Source of the DNA: Dama dama
Lineage: Eukaryota; Chordata; Mammalia; Artiodactyla; Cervidae
Reading direction: 5' to 3'
Assembly: GCF_033118175.1 (NCBI RefSeq)
Contig: NC_083698.1
Span: 75,981,001 to 76,045,000, forward strand
DNA length: 64,000 bases
The translations under genes were made by a program, and so were the position numbers. The notes below the pieces were generated by a model. The model had not been told where the DNA came from. It saw only the letters and a program-made list of their open reading frames with translations, and made no database searches. Of this stretch, positions 23,345-34,560 are shown piece after piece (within the stretch, counting starts at the first letter, position 1; each line of letters starts with the position of its first letter).

Positions 23345-23830
23345 TATTAATTCCTGGGATATTTATTGAGTGATGAATTGTTGTACTAAGCGCTTAATAT
23401 GTATCAGACACTGCTCTAGGCAGTGGCTAAGAATTTAGTAGCAAAACAGACAAAGTTCTTGCCCTTATGTAAATTATGCATGTTCTAGTTGGGGGAGATA
23501 GATGGATGGTTAGATAGATAGATAGATAGATAGATGGATAGATAGATAACTTGTTTGTCATTTGGTGATAACTGCCAAGGAGAAATGCACAGAGTAGTAA
23601 GAAGGACAGAGAATCTGATGAGAGAAGAGGATGGGAGAAACTTCTGTTTGTTAAAAGAGAGTTAGGTAAGAGCCACATGATGAAGAGGCTGAGAAAAATA
23701 AGAAAGGCAGATGGACATTTAGGCAAGAGCTTGCCAGGCCACAGAAATAGCGTGTGCAAAGGTTCTGTGGCAGGAATATTCTTGGCCCATTAGAGGAATG
23801 GCAAGAAAGCCAGCAGAGCTCCAGCAAAGT
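23345..23830 (-). mobile_element. L2 LINE fragment
   Basis: Reverse L2: tttattgagtgatgaattg, cagacactgctctaggcagtggc, aaaacagacaaagttcttgccct, a microsatellite, and then L2 body words (ccacagaaatagcgtgtgcaaaggttctg, ggcaagaaagccagcagagc). The (GATA)n array at 23496-23548 grew inside it. Confidence 0.78.
23496..23548 (+). repeat. (GATA)n microsatellite, interrupted
   Basis: GATA repeats with a few GGAT interruptions, embedded in an L2 fragment. A likely variable-length tetranucleotide marker. Confidence 0.93.
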
Positions 23831-24267
23831 GATGTCTAAACCTCCTAGTTTGGAAATCCATCGACATTTCCTCTACAAATTTGTTCCTCATTTCCCTTTT
23901 TGTTCCCAATGACATCAAAAATGTTTCTATTTAAAAGAACAGTTGACATTATTACTTTTCACTTTCCTTCAAAAGGAAATGAAGTATATAGAAATAAAAC
24001 CAAAGCCTTAATTACAGATCCAAAATAATGATTGGTCTCTGTTTTATGTACACTGTAACAAAACCCGTGCCAGGCAAGATCCTGCCTGACCTTTCACTGG
24101 GTCCAATAACCACATGTTGGCCGCTTCATGTGTTTGTCTCAACATCTGCATTTCTCCAGAAAAGAAAATGTTCTCCTGCAGCCATCAGCAGACTGTCTTT
24201 AAATTGTGTGATGTGGTTTCCATTAAAAAGTCATTTCTTCTGTAGTGAACTTATAATACCATTTGTT

Positions 24268-24440
24268 TACTTTTTAATTCATCCAACAAATATTTATTGG
24301 ACAAACACTATGCTCTAAAAAATGTGCAGGGAACTAAAGATATAGCAATGGACCAAACATATTTTTGCTTCCCACCCTAAAGATGGTGAACGTTTAGTGG
24401 AACAAGCAAACACTCAACAAACTTTTAGATCTTAATTCTA
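24268..24440 (-). mobile_element. L2 LINE 3' fragment
   Basis: Reverse L2 end: aattcatccaacaaatatttattgg, acactatgctctaaaaaatg, ctaaagatatagcaatggacc, aacgtttagtggaacaagc. Diverged. Confidence 0.7.
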
Positions 24441-25784
24441 TAAGTCTTATAGTGATGATAAGCATTATAATAATATTACATATTAGAACAGAAATGTTAT
24501 TGATACATGATACATGAGAAATTAAGATGTTTCCAACAAAAGAGGATTTTTAATGTAAAAAATGCCTTGGAGACAAAGATATAATGAATTGAATTAGAAG
24601 TCTGGGATGGTGTGCTAGGGCCGAACCTGGGTGTTCTTTGCTTCTATAGTGAGAAGAGTTGCCACAAAGTGGCAGGAAAGGTGGGGACAAGAATTTAGCT
24701 AGAGAAAATGAGCACCTCAGAATACGAATTAGAGAGGAATCTAGGGCAGTAATCTGGATAGAAGAGGAATGGCTAGACATGTGTTTCAAAGAGCACCTGT
24801 CATATGATGGAGAATGGTGTCAAGGGCTCACATCAAAGAACGGTGGGTACCCTGGCACGCGAGAGCAGTCCCCAGGCTCCTCCCCCATCAGAACAGCCAG
24901 GGAGAGCTTTTCTCTCATGGATGGGTGTGGGGCACCTGGCGGGGGGCTCCCTTCTAGAGGGGAGAGGGTGGGAGGCGTACTGGACTTCTTGAAATGAGTC
25001 ACCCCTCTCAGGATGGGAGTCTGGCAGTCTTCCCAGTTAAACCCCTGTGACCCTTCTGAAAGCCCTGCCTTTGCAAAATGCCTCTGGATGAGAAGTTAAA
25101 ATCTCTGTCATGGCTTGGGGCTCAGGCCAAGGTGGGTGTAGACCTCCTATGGTTGCCCATATTATTAACCCTTGATTTGATTTGATTTTTCCACTGAAGA
25201 ACTGCTGAGATACAGTATTGCTGTCTCATCAGTGTCATATCCTAATCATAGGACCTCATTCTGACTGTTAGTACTTGGCCTGCCAGGGTACCACACCCAC
25301 CAGTCCCTGCCTCTCCTGTCAGAGGATTTGGAATGCACAGGTCAGAAGATGCAAGATGCCAGGGTTCCTGAGCTGCCTTTTGCCCAAACAGCAAGTCCTT
25401 GGTGTCCAGCATGGCCTGAGCTGAGGAAGGGGAGAGTTTGCAAAGCTGGGCAGGAGCCCCAGCCCACCTCCATTGTGGCAGAAGGAGGGGGAGGTGAGCA
25501 ATGGATCTCAGACCTCTTGTTAATAGGGAGCAGGGGAGGGGTGAGGCATAGGGACTCAGGATTGGCAAACTTAGACTGATGGAAAGTGAGTTCCATCTCC
25601 AACCGTGTAGAGGATACCCTGTGAAGGCAGGTGATAACTGGATTGGAAATATTAGACACATTTAGGTCTATCTTTCAAAATCATTAGGAGATCAAAGAGC
25701 TTTTTTTCAACAGCTAACTCTGGAACTAACCCAAGGTATATTTTTACTGCTTTCCATCACAATAATGATTTCTCGTGAAACTTA
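24441..25784. other. Unassigned, GC-richer stretch at 24.8-25.6 kb
   Basis: No repeat recognised. From about 24800 to 25620 the base composition is richer in G+C than the surroundings, and several overlapping frames of 60-139 codons exist on both strands (the longest is 25242-25661 reverse). Overlap in many frames is what GC-rich non-coding DNA with few stops produces. No domain, and no consistent splice pairing found. Confidence 0.35.
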
Positions 25785-25840
25785 AAAAAAGAAAGAAAGA
25801 AGGGGAGAAAGAGAGAGAAAGAAAAAAAAAAGGGAGCAGG
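25785..25840 (+). repeat. Purine-rich (A/G) low-complexity tract
   Basis: A mixed aaag/agag run of about 55 bases, nearly all purine on the + strand. Confidence 0.85.
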
Positions 25841-26374
25841 AAAGCTATATGTATCCAGTCTGAATCCAATCGGAAATGTGGGATGTAAAAAGGCTTCCTT
25901 GCCAAAAAAGAAACACTGCTGAAATGATACAGAGAGAATAAACCACAAGCCCCCAATTAACAGCAGTGTGGAACACTGTCAGGCCACACACACAGAAGGC
26001 GGGCTCTCTGGGCAATGTTAAAGAAAGTTGAGAATTGGAAATTCTCAGAAAAAAGATAGAGAGACAAGAATGAGTGGTGGCGTGTGTGCGGGGTGGGGGG
26101 GTGGTGAGCTTTGAGAAAGGACATTTCGAATAATCTTAACTAGTCTGAACCAGATGCAACTGTCTTACTTCCCTAACATAGCAACTTGAGACAAAGCACA
26201 TGTGTGTACCACAACCAACATTTTGGTGGGCAGTAAAACCAGGGCACATGTCCTGGGAAGTGGCATTGACATCATCTGTGACCTTGTATTCAGCATACTG
26301 GATGCTCTCCCACCCGCCATGCTCCACACTGGGGGACCGTTTCTGTGAGGCTATCCCCGAAAGCTCTCAGCATT

Positions 26375-27013
26375 TTAAAATTAATTTTATTGGAGTACAG
26401 TTGCTTTACAATGTTATGCTAGTTTCTGCTATACAGAAAACTGAGTCAGCTATACATATACATATATCCCCTCTTTTATGGATTTCCTTCCCATTTAGAT
26501 CACCACAGAACACTGAATACAGTTCCCATGCCATACAGGACCTCCTTCAGAGCATGGGGAACTCTATTCAGTGCTTATCTGTTATATATATAGTGTCAAT
26601 AGTGTATGTATCTCAGTTCCAATCTCCCAATTCATCCAACTCCCGCCTCCATTCTCTTCTCCACGTCTGTATGTTTCTTCTCTACATCTGTGTCTCTATT
26701 TCTGTTATGCAAATAAGATCTGTATATTTTTCTAGATTCCACACACCTATATTGGTATATGACATTTGTTTTTCTCTTTCTGACTTACTTCACTCTGTAT
26801 GACAGAATCTAGGTCCATCCATGTCTCTACAAATGACCCAATTCCGTTTCTTTTTTGTGGTTGAGTAATATTCCATTATATACCTATACCACATCTTCTT
26901 TATTCATTCCTCTGTTGGCGGACATTTATTTAGGTTGCTTCCATGACAAAGTTATTGTAAATCATGCTACAGTGAACATTGGGGTGCATGTGTCTTTTTG
27001 AATTATTCTTTTA
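26375..27013 (-). mobile_element. Artiodactyl L1 3' region
   Basis: Reverse L1 3' UTR of about 640 bp: ttaattttattggagtacagttgc, ctatacatatacatatatccc, cattcttctccacg, tttctgacttacttcactctgtatgac, gttgagtaatattccattatatacc, gtgaacattggggtgcatgtg. It is the same sequence family as the L1 at the right edge of the window. Confidence 0.88.
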
Positions 27014-27552
27014 GGTAAGGGTGACCAAGCAATCCCAGGTGGGGATGGTGGGGAGTTCTTGTGAAATAGGACTTTCAGTGCTAAAACCAGGCAAATCCCA
27101 GGCAAATTGGGTGATCTGGTGATCCTACTTCAGACTCTGGTTTTGATCAGTTTTTTGCAATTCTCATGCTTTTTTAGCCAAAGGTCTCAGCCTCGCAGAT
27201 GGTATCTCTTCCCCAGATCAGTGCCTTAGACTTAGCACCATAAGCCCCATGGAGAGATGATGCAGACAGGCTGAAGGAGACTGTTCTATCAAGGGCTAGA
27301 GGTGAGCAATTAAGAACCAAAGTGTTGCAGCAAGGCTCGAAGAAAGCGGAGCACAAATGTTTCTTTTCTCTCTGGCCTTTAGTAGCGTGCAGCTCTGTGA
27401 GCCTGGGGCCAGCATCGAGGACCACATTCTCATCCACAAAACTTCTGAGGGCTGGCTTCAAGTGGCTTTGTGGGCACTGGGCATTGCCTTTAGGACCACA
27501 CAGAAAAGTCTCTCAGTGAGTATGTATAAGATGCCCCCAAAACCTAGGGACA
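27014..27552. other. Unassigned sequence with candidate exon
   Basis: No repeat recognised. A pyrimidine tract ending in ag at 27381-27382 and a gtgagtat donor at 27516 frame a 133 bp stretch that is open in one forward frame. This is listed as a candidate only, since such pairs arise by chance in every few kilobases. Confidence 0.25.
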
Positions 27553-27704
27553 GAACTTCTTTGGCAGTGCAGGGGTTAAGACTTCAAGCTTCCAATGCAG
27601 AGGGTTCAGGTCTGATTCCTGGTCAAGGAACCAAGATCCCACATACCATGTGGCATGGCCAAAAATAAATGAATAAATAAATGTTAAAACAACAACAACA
27701 ACAG
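27553..27704 (+). mobile_element. CHR-2-type SINE
   Basis: Forward copy: aacttctttggcagtgcaggggttaag head, ggtctgattcctgg (B box lacking CG), aaggaaccaagatcccacatacc, catggccaaaaataaa, then (ataa)n and (caa)n tails. Confidence 0.88.
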
Positions 27705-27934
27705 AACCTAGAGGTAACTAGGAGTCTAGGAGGAGGAGAAAATAAATGGGCGAAGGGGTACTAGATAAGGAGCAGAAGAGATGGAGTCAGGATCCAGTGA
27801 GATTTCATTATTATGGTTAATGGTACCTCCATCAGTGATTTTAAACTGCAGAAGCCTAAATAAATCTGGACTGCATATGGGTCTGGAAGAGCTGAACACT
27901 TTGGTATGACAAGCAAGAAGAATATATTGATTAT

Positions 27935-28170
27935 CTTTTTGTGGATTACTCTGCGTCAGATATTGTGCTAAGATTTTATGTGAGTATGATTTTATTTGAA
28001 CCTCAAAGAAATGTAATGAAATAAGTACTATTACTATCCATTTCTGTTTCAAAATAAGGCACAGAGAGGGTGGGTGACTTGCCCAAGGTCACATAGTCTT
28101 TGCAACTTCTCAGTGGTGACACAGGGCTGTGTTGCAAAGAGGTGAAGCTGTGAGGTCTGGATTTCTTAAA
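27935..28170 (-). mobile_element. MIR SINE
   Basis: Reverse MIR: tcagatattgtgctaagatt, ataagtactattactatcc, ataaggcacagagagggtg, gacttgcccaaggtcaca, then a diverged tail. Confidence 0.82.
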
Positions 28171-28214
28171 GAGGAACCTTGGGTTCACTCCCTTACCAGT
28201 TGCTTGTTATGACA

Positions 28215-28276
28215 GTTTAACACAGTAAGTCTGAAACAGGGCTTGGTATACAATAAATGATAAATAAATGTTGGCT
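28215..28276 (+). mobile_element. MIR/L2 3'-end fragment
   Basis: Forward words acagggcttggtatacaataaatgataaataaatgttggc resemble the common end of MIR and L2. It forms the target into which the following BovB inserted. Confidence 0.5.
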
Positions 28277-28288
28277 ATTGACTAATTG

Positions 28289-28702
28289 ATTGGTTTGATC
28301 TCCTTGCTGTCCAAGGGACTCTCTACAGGAGTCTTCTACAGCACCTAAATCAAAGGCATCAATTCTTTGGTGCTCTGCCTTCTTTACAGTCCAGAGATCA
28401 AATCAGTCAATCTTAAGGGAAATCAACCCTGAATACTCATTGGAAGAACTGATGTTGAATGAAACTCCAGTATTTTGGTCATCTGATGCAAACAGCTGAC
28501 TCATTGGAAAAGTCCCTGATGCTATAAAAGATTGAGGGCAGAAGGAGAAGAGGATGAGATGGTTGGATGGCAACACCGATACAATGGACATGAACTTGGG
28601 CAAGCTCTGGGAGATGGTAAGGCATAGAGAGATCTGGCGTGCTTCAGTCCATGGGGTCACAAAGAGTTAGACATGACTGGGAGGCTGAACAGCAACAACA
28701 AC
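28289..28702 (+). mobile_element. BovB LINE, 5'-inverted short insertion
   Basis: A 414 bp BovB insertion whose left part (28289-28393) is reverse-oriented and whose right part (28394-28702) is forward, ending in a (caa)n tail. Both parts come from adjoining regions of the element, and the words agatcaaa(c/t)ca occur on both sides of the switch. A 12 bp duplication, attgactaattg/attgactagttg, lies at 28277-28288 and 28703-28714. This is the layout of a twin-primed insertion. The reverse part spans the pieces coding for WTVKKAE and the following residues; the forward part runs to the 3' end. Confidence 0.88.
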
Positions 28703-28954
28703 ATTGACTAGTTGTTGATTTATTATATACATATGTATATGTATAAACATTTATATATATACCTACACCACGAAAAACCTCACTGGGAAAGTCTGAGCTT
28801 TTAACTTTTGCTCTTAGATGAGCCCTCGTTTGGAGAGTCAGAATCTAGGCTGTCTCAACCACCAGCTGCTCTAGCACAAGGATCTCCACTGGACCAGTTA
28901 TTTTGTCAAAAGTTAGTACCTTTGCTCCTCATCTTTTTCTCTAGGAACTGTCTC

Positions 28955-29166
28955 TTTTTGCTGTTTAGTTGCTAAGTCGTGTCTGACTCTTTTGTGACCC
29001 CACGAACTGTACCCACTAGGCTCCTCTGTCCATGGGATTTTACAGGCAAGAATACTGGAGTTGGTTGCTGTTTCCTTCTCCAGGGCATCTTCCCAACCCT
29101 GGGTCGAATGTACATCTCCTGCATTGGCAGGCAGATTCTTTACCGCTGAGACATGTGGGAAGTCCA
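28955..29166 (-). mobile_element. Bov-tA SINE
   Basis: Reverse full-length copy: ttagttgctaagtcgtgtctgac, ctaggctcctctgtccatggg, tctccagggcatcttcccaac, cctgggtcgaatgtacatctcc (B-box region), then a cagattctttaccgctgagac head. Duplication ggaactgtctc/ggcactgtctc at 28944-28954 and 29167-29177 (one mismatch). Confidence 0.92.
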
Positions 29167-29479
29167 GGCACTGTCTCCACATCCAGTTTTAAGTGGTTAC
29201 ACAGTAACTGCAGGAATATACATGGCTGAATGGTTCTGCTGTTGGTTTTCTACAATGTGGGGCAGTTCTCAGGTCTTGAAGCTTCCTCCCACATTTTACA
29301 GAACTGCTTGGAATAGAAGTATTTCACAGTGTATTCCCTTGAGTTTCATTGTGTTAAAAGTGATCCTAGGAAATAGCCCTCATTGAACTTCTCCATATAG
29401 AAATCTTCAACTAGTCTCTTCAGATCTCAATCATTTCCTAACATTTGACATGTAATCTACTTAAATATAAAGAGGCGGC

Positions 29480-29497
29480 TTTTTTTTTTTTTTTTTG
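29480..29497 (+). repeat. Poly(T) run
   Basis: About 18 T in a row with no recognisable element attached. Confidence 0.9.
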
Positions 29498-30438
29498 GCA
29501 TTCTGATTTATCTGTAAGAATGGAATCTTCAGTTCTTTAGCATTTGACACAACACCATATGCCTTTTCCAGAATTTCCTAGCATTCAGCTGCTGTTCAGT
29601 TGCTGTCTTTCCCACAAGCTAAGTGTTAAGCTTGAAATAATGGATTTGCTAACAATTCTGCTTCTCTTATCTCTTACAGAAACAGTGTCATTTTGCAATA
29701 CTTTTCCTGTGCTTGTGGGTATCTGAGATGAAAATGCTAGAATATGATTTTTATTTTCTGGGTAAAGCTGAATCTAGTAACATCCAGTTGCTGGCCACTT
29801 CCTGCCCTTTCTCAATAAAAAAAAAAGCCAATCCCAAAAGTGGCTATTTTTTTTTTAATGGCTTTGACCTTCAGGAATTCAAAAACCTTTCTGAAATATT
29901 TAGTGTTTATAATAAATTAATGTTTTTACAAACTTCATTTATCAATTACTCATCAACTTATGGTTGTCACTAACTTTTAAAATCTCTTTTTTAATGAATA
30001 TATATTTTAGACATGTGTAATTAACAAATTCATCTTTTATTTTCTTTATTTTGGACACCTTCTTAGATTATACAATTTCTAGACATGGCCAAGGCTGAAA
30101 ACATATGTTTAAATTCCCTTAACATCATTTTACTTTTCTTGCATACAATCTTTTAATATTTTCAATATTATTCAATATTCAATAATGTCAGTATTTTTCT
30201 TTAAGTTCTAAGGATGTAGTAAAAAAGGATGGAAACTGTGAACTGACATGTTCAGTTAAAAGTTGAAGATTTTATCATAACCCTAGATACTTTGCAACTT
30301 CAGTGATAGGGCAAATAGAATTTATTTAAGTAAGGCGTTAGCTGCTTAGGACAAATTACCTAAAATTGAGTGATTGTTGAGTGCCGCTTTGTAAGAGGCA
30401 CTTCTAGATGGAAGTAGTCTCTGTCCAAGCACATTCCT
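29498..30438. other. Unassigned AT-rich sequence
   Basis: No gene or repeat recognised. The 29713-29973 forward frame (86 codons) has no motif. Confidence 0.4.
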
Positions 30439-30565
30439 TGGAGAAAGAAATGGCAACCCACTCCAGTGTTTTTGCCTGGAGAACCCATGGACAGAGGAAC
30501 TTGGTGGACTGCAATCTATAGGGTCGCACAGAGTCAGACACGACTGAGAGACTGAGCAGCCCAGC
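30439..30565 (+). mobile_element. Bov-A SINE monomer with TSD
   Basis: One A-type unit: tggagaaagaaatggcaaccc, actccagtgtttttgcctgg, cccatggacagaggaac, ggtcgcacagagtcagacac, gactgagagactgagcagc. Duplication aagcacattcct/aagcaccttcct at 30427-30438 and 30566-30577. Confidence 0.9.
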
Positions 30566-30814
30566 AAGCACCTTCCTATAGGGATGAGATCTGAAAGATT
30601 TCACTGATGTTTCCACTGAGGTATCACAATGGTATAATGCATTTTGGTTAGTTTCATATACATCTTGCCCACTCAAGCAAGGGTTAGTAACCTGAATTTA
30701 GCAGAAAGTAACTGAAAAACACTGTGGACAATGGATAGAAGAAAAACCTGCCCACTGACGCAGCGATATAAGGCAAGAAGAAGCCTTATCTTTGTCTAAA
30801 CTTTGCCAAGTGTT
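30566..30814. other. Short unassigned stretch
   Basis: About 250 bp with nothing recognised between the Bov-A and the LTR. Confidence 0.35.
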
Positions 30815-31252
30815 CTTGTGGGGTGTATTGTGGCCTTCTAAAAGATTTGTTGAAGTTCCAACCTTTGGCACCTGGGAATGTGACCTTATTTGGAAATAGT
30901 GTCCTTGCAGATGGAATCAATAAAGATGAGATCTTAATGAATTAGGGTGGACCCTAAGCCCAGTGGTTAGTATCCTTTTATAAAGAGGAGAGGACACATG
31001 TGCAACAACAGAGGGAGATTGGGCTGATACAGCTGCAAGACAAGGAGTGGCCAAGGATGGGAGGCATCCATCAGAAGCCATGAAGGGGCGAGGATGGATT
31101 CCTCCCCTAGAGCATTCAAAGGGAGTGCAACCCTGCTTGGACCTTGACTTTAGACTTTCTGGTTTCCAGAATGGCAACAGAATACATTTCTATTGTTTTA
31201 AGTGACTCGACTCACTCATTTGTTATGACAGCCCTAGGAAACTAATACAGTG
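30815..31252 (+). mobile_element. MLT1-family solo LTR (ERVL-MaLR)
   Basis: About 440 bp matching an ancient mammalian MaLR long terminal repeat in order: gtgaccttatttggaaatagtg, a gatgagatcttaatgaattagggtgg block, ttataaagaggagaggacaca, ttcctcccctagagcattcaaa, an actttctggtttccagaatgg block, and the 3' end ttgttatgacagccctaggaaactaatacag. No internal retroviral sequence adjoins it, so it is a solo LTR left by recombination. It has no coding content. Confidence 0.82.
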
Positions 31253-31387
31253 TAAAGTTCAAATTGTAATTTTCTATGTAACTTAGAAGAATTGATGTAA
31301 AACTCATTCCAGATGAGGGTTACCTTTGGAATGCCTTGATGTAACAAACACAAAAGTCCTCCAACCCCACTTCCATTCCATCCTATA

Positions 31388-31388
<1 letters not shown>

Positions 31389-31437
<49 letters not shown>
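31389..31437 (+). repeat. (CA)n microsatellite, 24 units
   Basis: The longest dinucleotide array in the window, pure for about 49 bases and followed by gcatgcatgcaca. Confidence 0.97.
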
Positions 31438-31440
<3 letters not shown>

Positions 31441-32337
31441 TGCATGCACACAGAAGATAAATTCATTAAAAAACTATCACAAACTACACAAAGAAGCAAT
31501 CTTCCTTGAGAAGGAAATGACAAACAAGCCTATAAGAAGATTAAATTCCCATGAATTTAAGATAAGTGGGAAACTACAGAAGAAGTATGTTTTGGAATGA
31601 TTTAAGAAATATGAAGAAAAAAATAAGACACTATAAAAGAAGAACAGAGAGTTTTAGAAAAAAGTAGACCTTCTAAATTTTAAAATATGAAGTAAAATAA
31701 AATGAAAAGTCCAGTGACTGCAATGAAAAACTTAATGGACAGATAAGTAGCAATGAAGTATAGCTAAAGAGAGATATTGATCTAAGTAAATTATAATAGA
31801 AACTAATCATGGAGTTTAAAAATATTTATTTCTGATTATCTTTGTAAATATCTTAAATATGTTCTTTATTCCCTACAGTAGTGTGTAATAGTAAGAAAGT
31901 GAGTGTCATCTCTGTTCACATTGCTTCTACTTGATTTTTAAGCAGAAGGAATTCCTAGACCAAGTTTCAAAGAATTTTGCTACTGTGGTTGAAGCTATTG
32001 ATTATGGATGACAAGCTCCTTTCTTAGACACCAACTTGCCATTTCTCCTCCATAGTTGTCTATGTAACAGCATACATGAATTTAAAGACAACACAAAAGA
32101 CCCATAGCCAAAACTATCTTTTCTCCTAGCACTAACATGAAGCTAACATTTGCTGAAAAATAAGAGCTCAAAATTCAGTAACAACTGATTCAATAAGTTA
32201 TTGATCAAACATCTAACACAATGCAAAAAGTGCTATAATACAGACTTCTGGCAAATTCTAGCTTCGATGATCTAATCTGAAAGGCACCAGTTTGCCCTGG
32301 GCTCAACCATAGCTGGTCAATAGTGAAAAGTCATTCT
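31438..32337. other. A-rich unassigned sequence
   Basis: A-rich on the + strand from about 31440 to 31800, possibly an old decayed L1 body. I cannot place it, and no gene is seen. Confidence 0.35.
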
Positions 32338-32348
32338 AAAGAAGTGTT

Positions 32349-32599
32349 AGATGTATGATTTTTTAAAATATGTTGTTGGATTCTGTTTGCTAGAATTTTG
32401 TTAAGGATTTTTGTATCTATGTTCATCAGTGATATTGGTCTGTAGTTTTCTTTTTTTGTGGCATCTTTGTATGGTTTTGGAATTAGGGTGATGGTGGCCT
32501 CATAGAATGAGTTTGGAAGTTTACCTTCTTCTGACAAAACCCACTACAATATTATAAAGTAATTAGCCTCCAACTAATAAAAATAAATGAAAAAAAAAA
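32349..32599 (+). mobile_element. Artiodactyl L1, 5'-inverted short insertion
   Basis: A 251 bp insertion. The left three quarters (to about 32536) are reverse-oriented L1 ORF2, encoding on the minus strand the RT segment LPNSFYEATITLIPK followed by KENYRPISLMNID. The right part (about 32537-32588) is the forward L1 3' end (caatattataaagtaattagcctccaac), closed by a poly(A). An 11 bp perfect duplication, aaagaagtgtt, at 32338-32348 and 32600-32610 fixes the edges. The two parts are kilobases apart in a full L1, so the inversion is combined with a large internal gap. Confidence 0.88.
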
Positions 32600-32610
32600 A
32601 AAGAAGTGTT

Positions 32611-33427
32611 CGGAATTTTAAGTAAAGAGACTCAGTTTGTCACCAGTGGGAAGAGCAGCTTAGGAGGAACTGTCTGTGCCCTGACCCAAATTCCTTCTCT
32701 TCTCCTCTCTTCTTCCTGTCTTAGCTCATTTATTTACATGGATCATTGAAATATTAAATATGTAACAATACAGTTTGGATATAGATATGGTAACAATAAA
32801 GACATTTAATGACTGAAATTTGAATTTTAAGGTTATGTGGCAAAATAAACAAATAGAATATCATTGCATTTCCAGTAAAATATTGAACACTCCATTTGTA
32901 ACTATATATATTCTTTTTGTAAGTGTTCACAGCAATTGAATATAAAGTTAAACTTGAATAATAATGAGGCAGAAATCACTTCTGCTAGCTTTTAAAGAAT
33001 AACGTGGTGAGATAGTCCTAGGAAGTATTATAACCAATTAAAATAGCAGATATGCATATATAATGACCTTTGTATAAATTACAGAAAGGATAAGCAATCA
33101 ATAGAAGGAGGTGAACAATTTAATAACCATGTGGGTAAAATTGGTATTTTTTAGAAGAAACAGAAGCATTATACCTTAAGCTGAAATATGCTCCAAATCA
33201 AGGTTTACTCTAACAACCACAGCAACAAACCCTGGAAGAACATATAGATTAATATACAAGTCTCATCTTTGATCATTAACAAAAGCCTTTGAATACAGTT
33301 TCTGTGGGGAGCAGGAATTGAGAAGATGAGGGACATAGGAATCAAGAAAAGAATGCCATTCTATGGGACAAAGGGTGAATAAACCAATAAAGAATCTAGA
33401 TATGCTAAAAAAAAATCTAAAAAAAAT
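32611..33427. other. Unassigned AT-rich sequence
   Basis: No gene or repeat recognised. Confidence 0.4.
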
Positions 33428-33655
33428 TGATACAAATGAACTTCTTTACAGAACAGAAACAGACTCACAGATTTAGAGAATGAATTTAAGATTACCAGGA
33501 GGGAAAGGATGGGGGGAGGATATATTGGGAGTTTGAAACTGACACATATGCACACTGCTATATTTAAAAAAGATAACCAATAAAGACTTACTGTATAGCA
33601 GAGGGAACACTATTCATTATTCTGTAATAACCTAAACAGGGAAAGAATTTGTCCC
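33428..33655 (+). mobile_element. Artiodactyl L1 3' UTR fragment
   Basis: Forward: gaacagaaacagactcacaga, accaggagggaaaggatgggg, actgctatatttaaaaaagataacc, actgtatagcagagggaacac, ctgtaataacctaaacaggg. It is cut off before the terminal aattatactcca block. Confidence 0.85.
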
Positions 33656-34079
33656 ATTTGATCCCAAAATTAGACTAAAGTGGTTTACAAAGTTACATAT
33701 ACTGTAGCAAAACAAAATAATTGAAAAGTCAATAAAAAAGGTAAAGGGCAAATAATTCTAATTGTATCATATTAAATAATAATAAATTATGTATTTATGT
33801 TATAACTACAGTTCATGTTGTGAATTTTGATGCACTTTTTAAAAATATCACTGTGGCTATAAGTTTCTCAGAAGGAGGAAGCCTGAACATGGTCATCCAT
33901 GGAATTTCCATAAAAATATCATTATCTTCATGTCTATAATTTTCACATAGACTAAATATGACTAACTAGAGGATATGATGACTGGTTTTAGTGGTAACCA
34001 CAATTGTAATAGTAACAAAAATGATCAAGTAATTTTTCCTAAAGAATCGTCATTTTCAAATACCGTGCAAAGAATATTT
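33656..34079. other. Unassigned AT-rich sequence
   Basis: No gene or repeat recognised. The next 500 bp resemble L1M. Confidence 0.35.
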
Positions 34080-34560
34080 CAACAAATGGATATCAGGTCA
34101 TCAAGTGGTACATGTATATTCCAGAACATCTTTTGGCAGCATGTAAGAACTTTAAATAAGTTCACATGCTGCCCCAGAACTCAAAATCCAAGAAACTATC
34201 AAAGGTAATAATTGTAGAAGCAAACAAAGATTTATGTTCCAGGTAAATCATAATACCATTTATACTAGTATGAAAATTGGAGACAGATTACAAGTTCAAC
34301 AAAGGAAGAACTGTTACATTACACTCATTTAATAGACTGTTTTGCAGGCATAAAAATAATGGTAAAACTTTTGAATGATATAATGTTATACTTAAAAGCC
34401 ATTGAATACAGTATGATTTCAACAAAAATAAATGACATAGACAAAATAAAAGGTATTTGGGTATGAGTTTAGAGATTGTTTTTTCTTCTTTAAATTTTCT
34501 CCATTTTATTTTCTGTAAATATATAGGTCTTTCCAAAAAGCAGGAATATTTTCTTCTGTT
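34080..34560 (+). mobile_element. L1M-type 3' UTR, diverged
   Basis: Forward traces of the L1M 3' UTR: ggagacagattacaagttcaacaa, taatagactgttttgcaggcat, then aagccattgaatacagtatgattt and a ttaaattttctccattttatt end. Diverged, edges uncertain. Confidence 0.55.

Noticed and set aside
25242..25661. 139-codon reverse frame with overlapping frames on both strands
   Set aside because: Many overlapping frames indicate few stops in GC-rich DNA. No domain or conserved pattern visible.
26200..26802. 200-codon forward frame
   Set aside because: Mostly the antisense strand of a reverse-oriented artiodactyl L1 3' UTR, which is non-coding on either strand.
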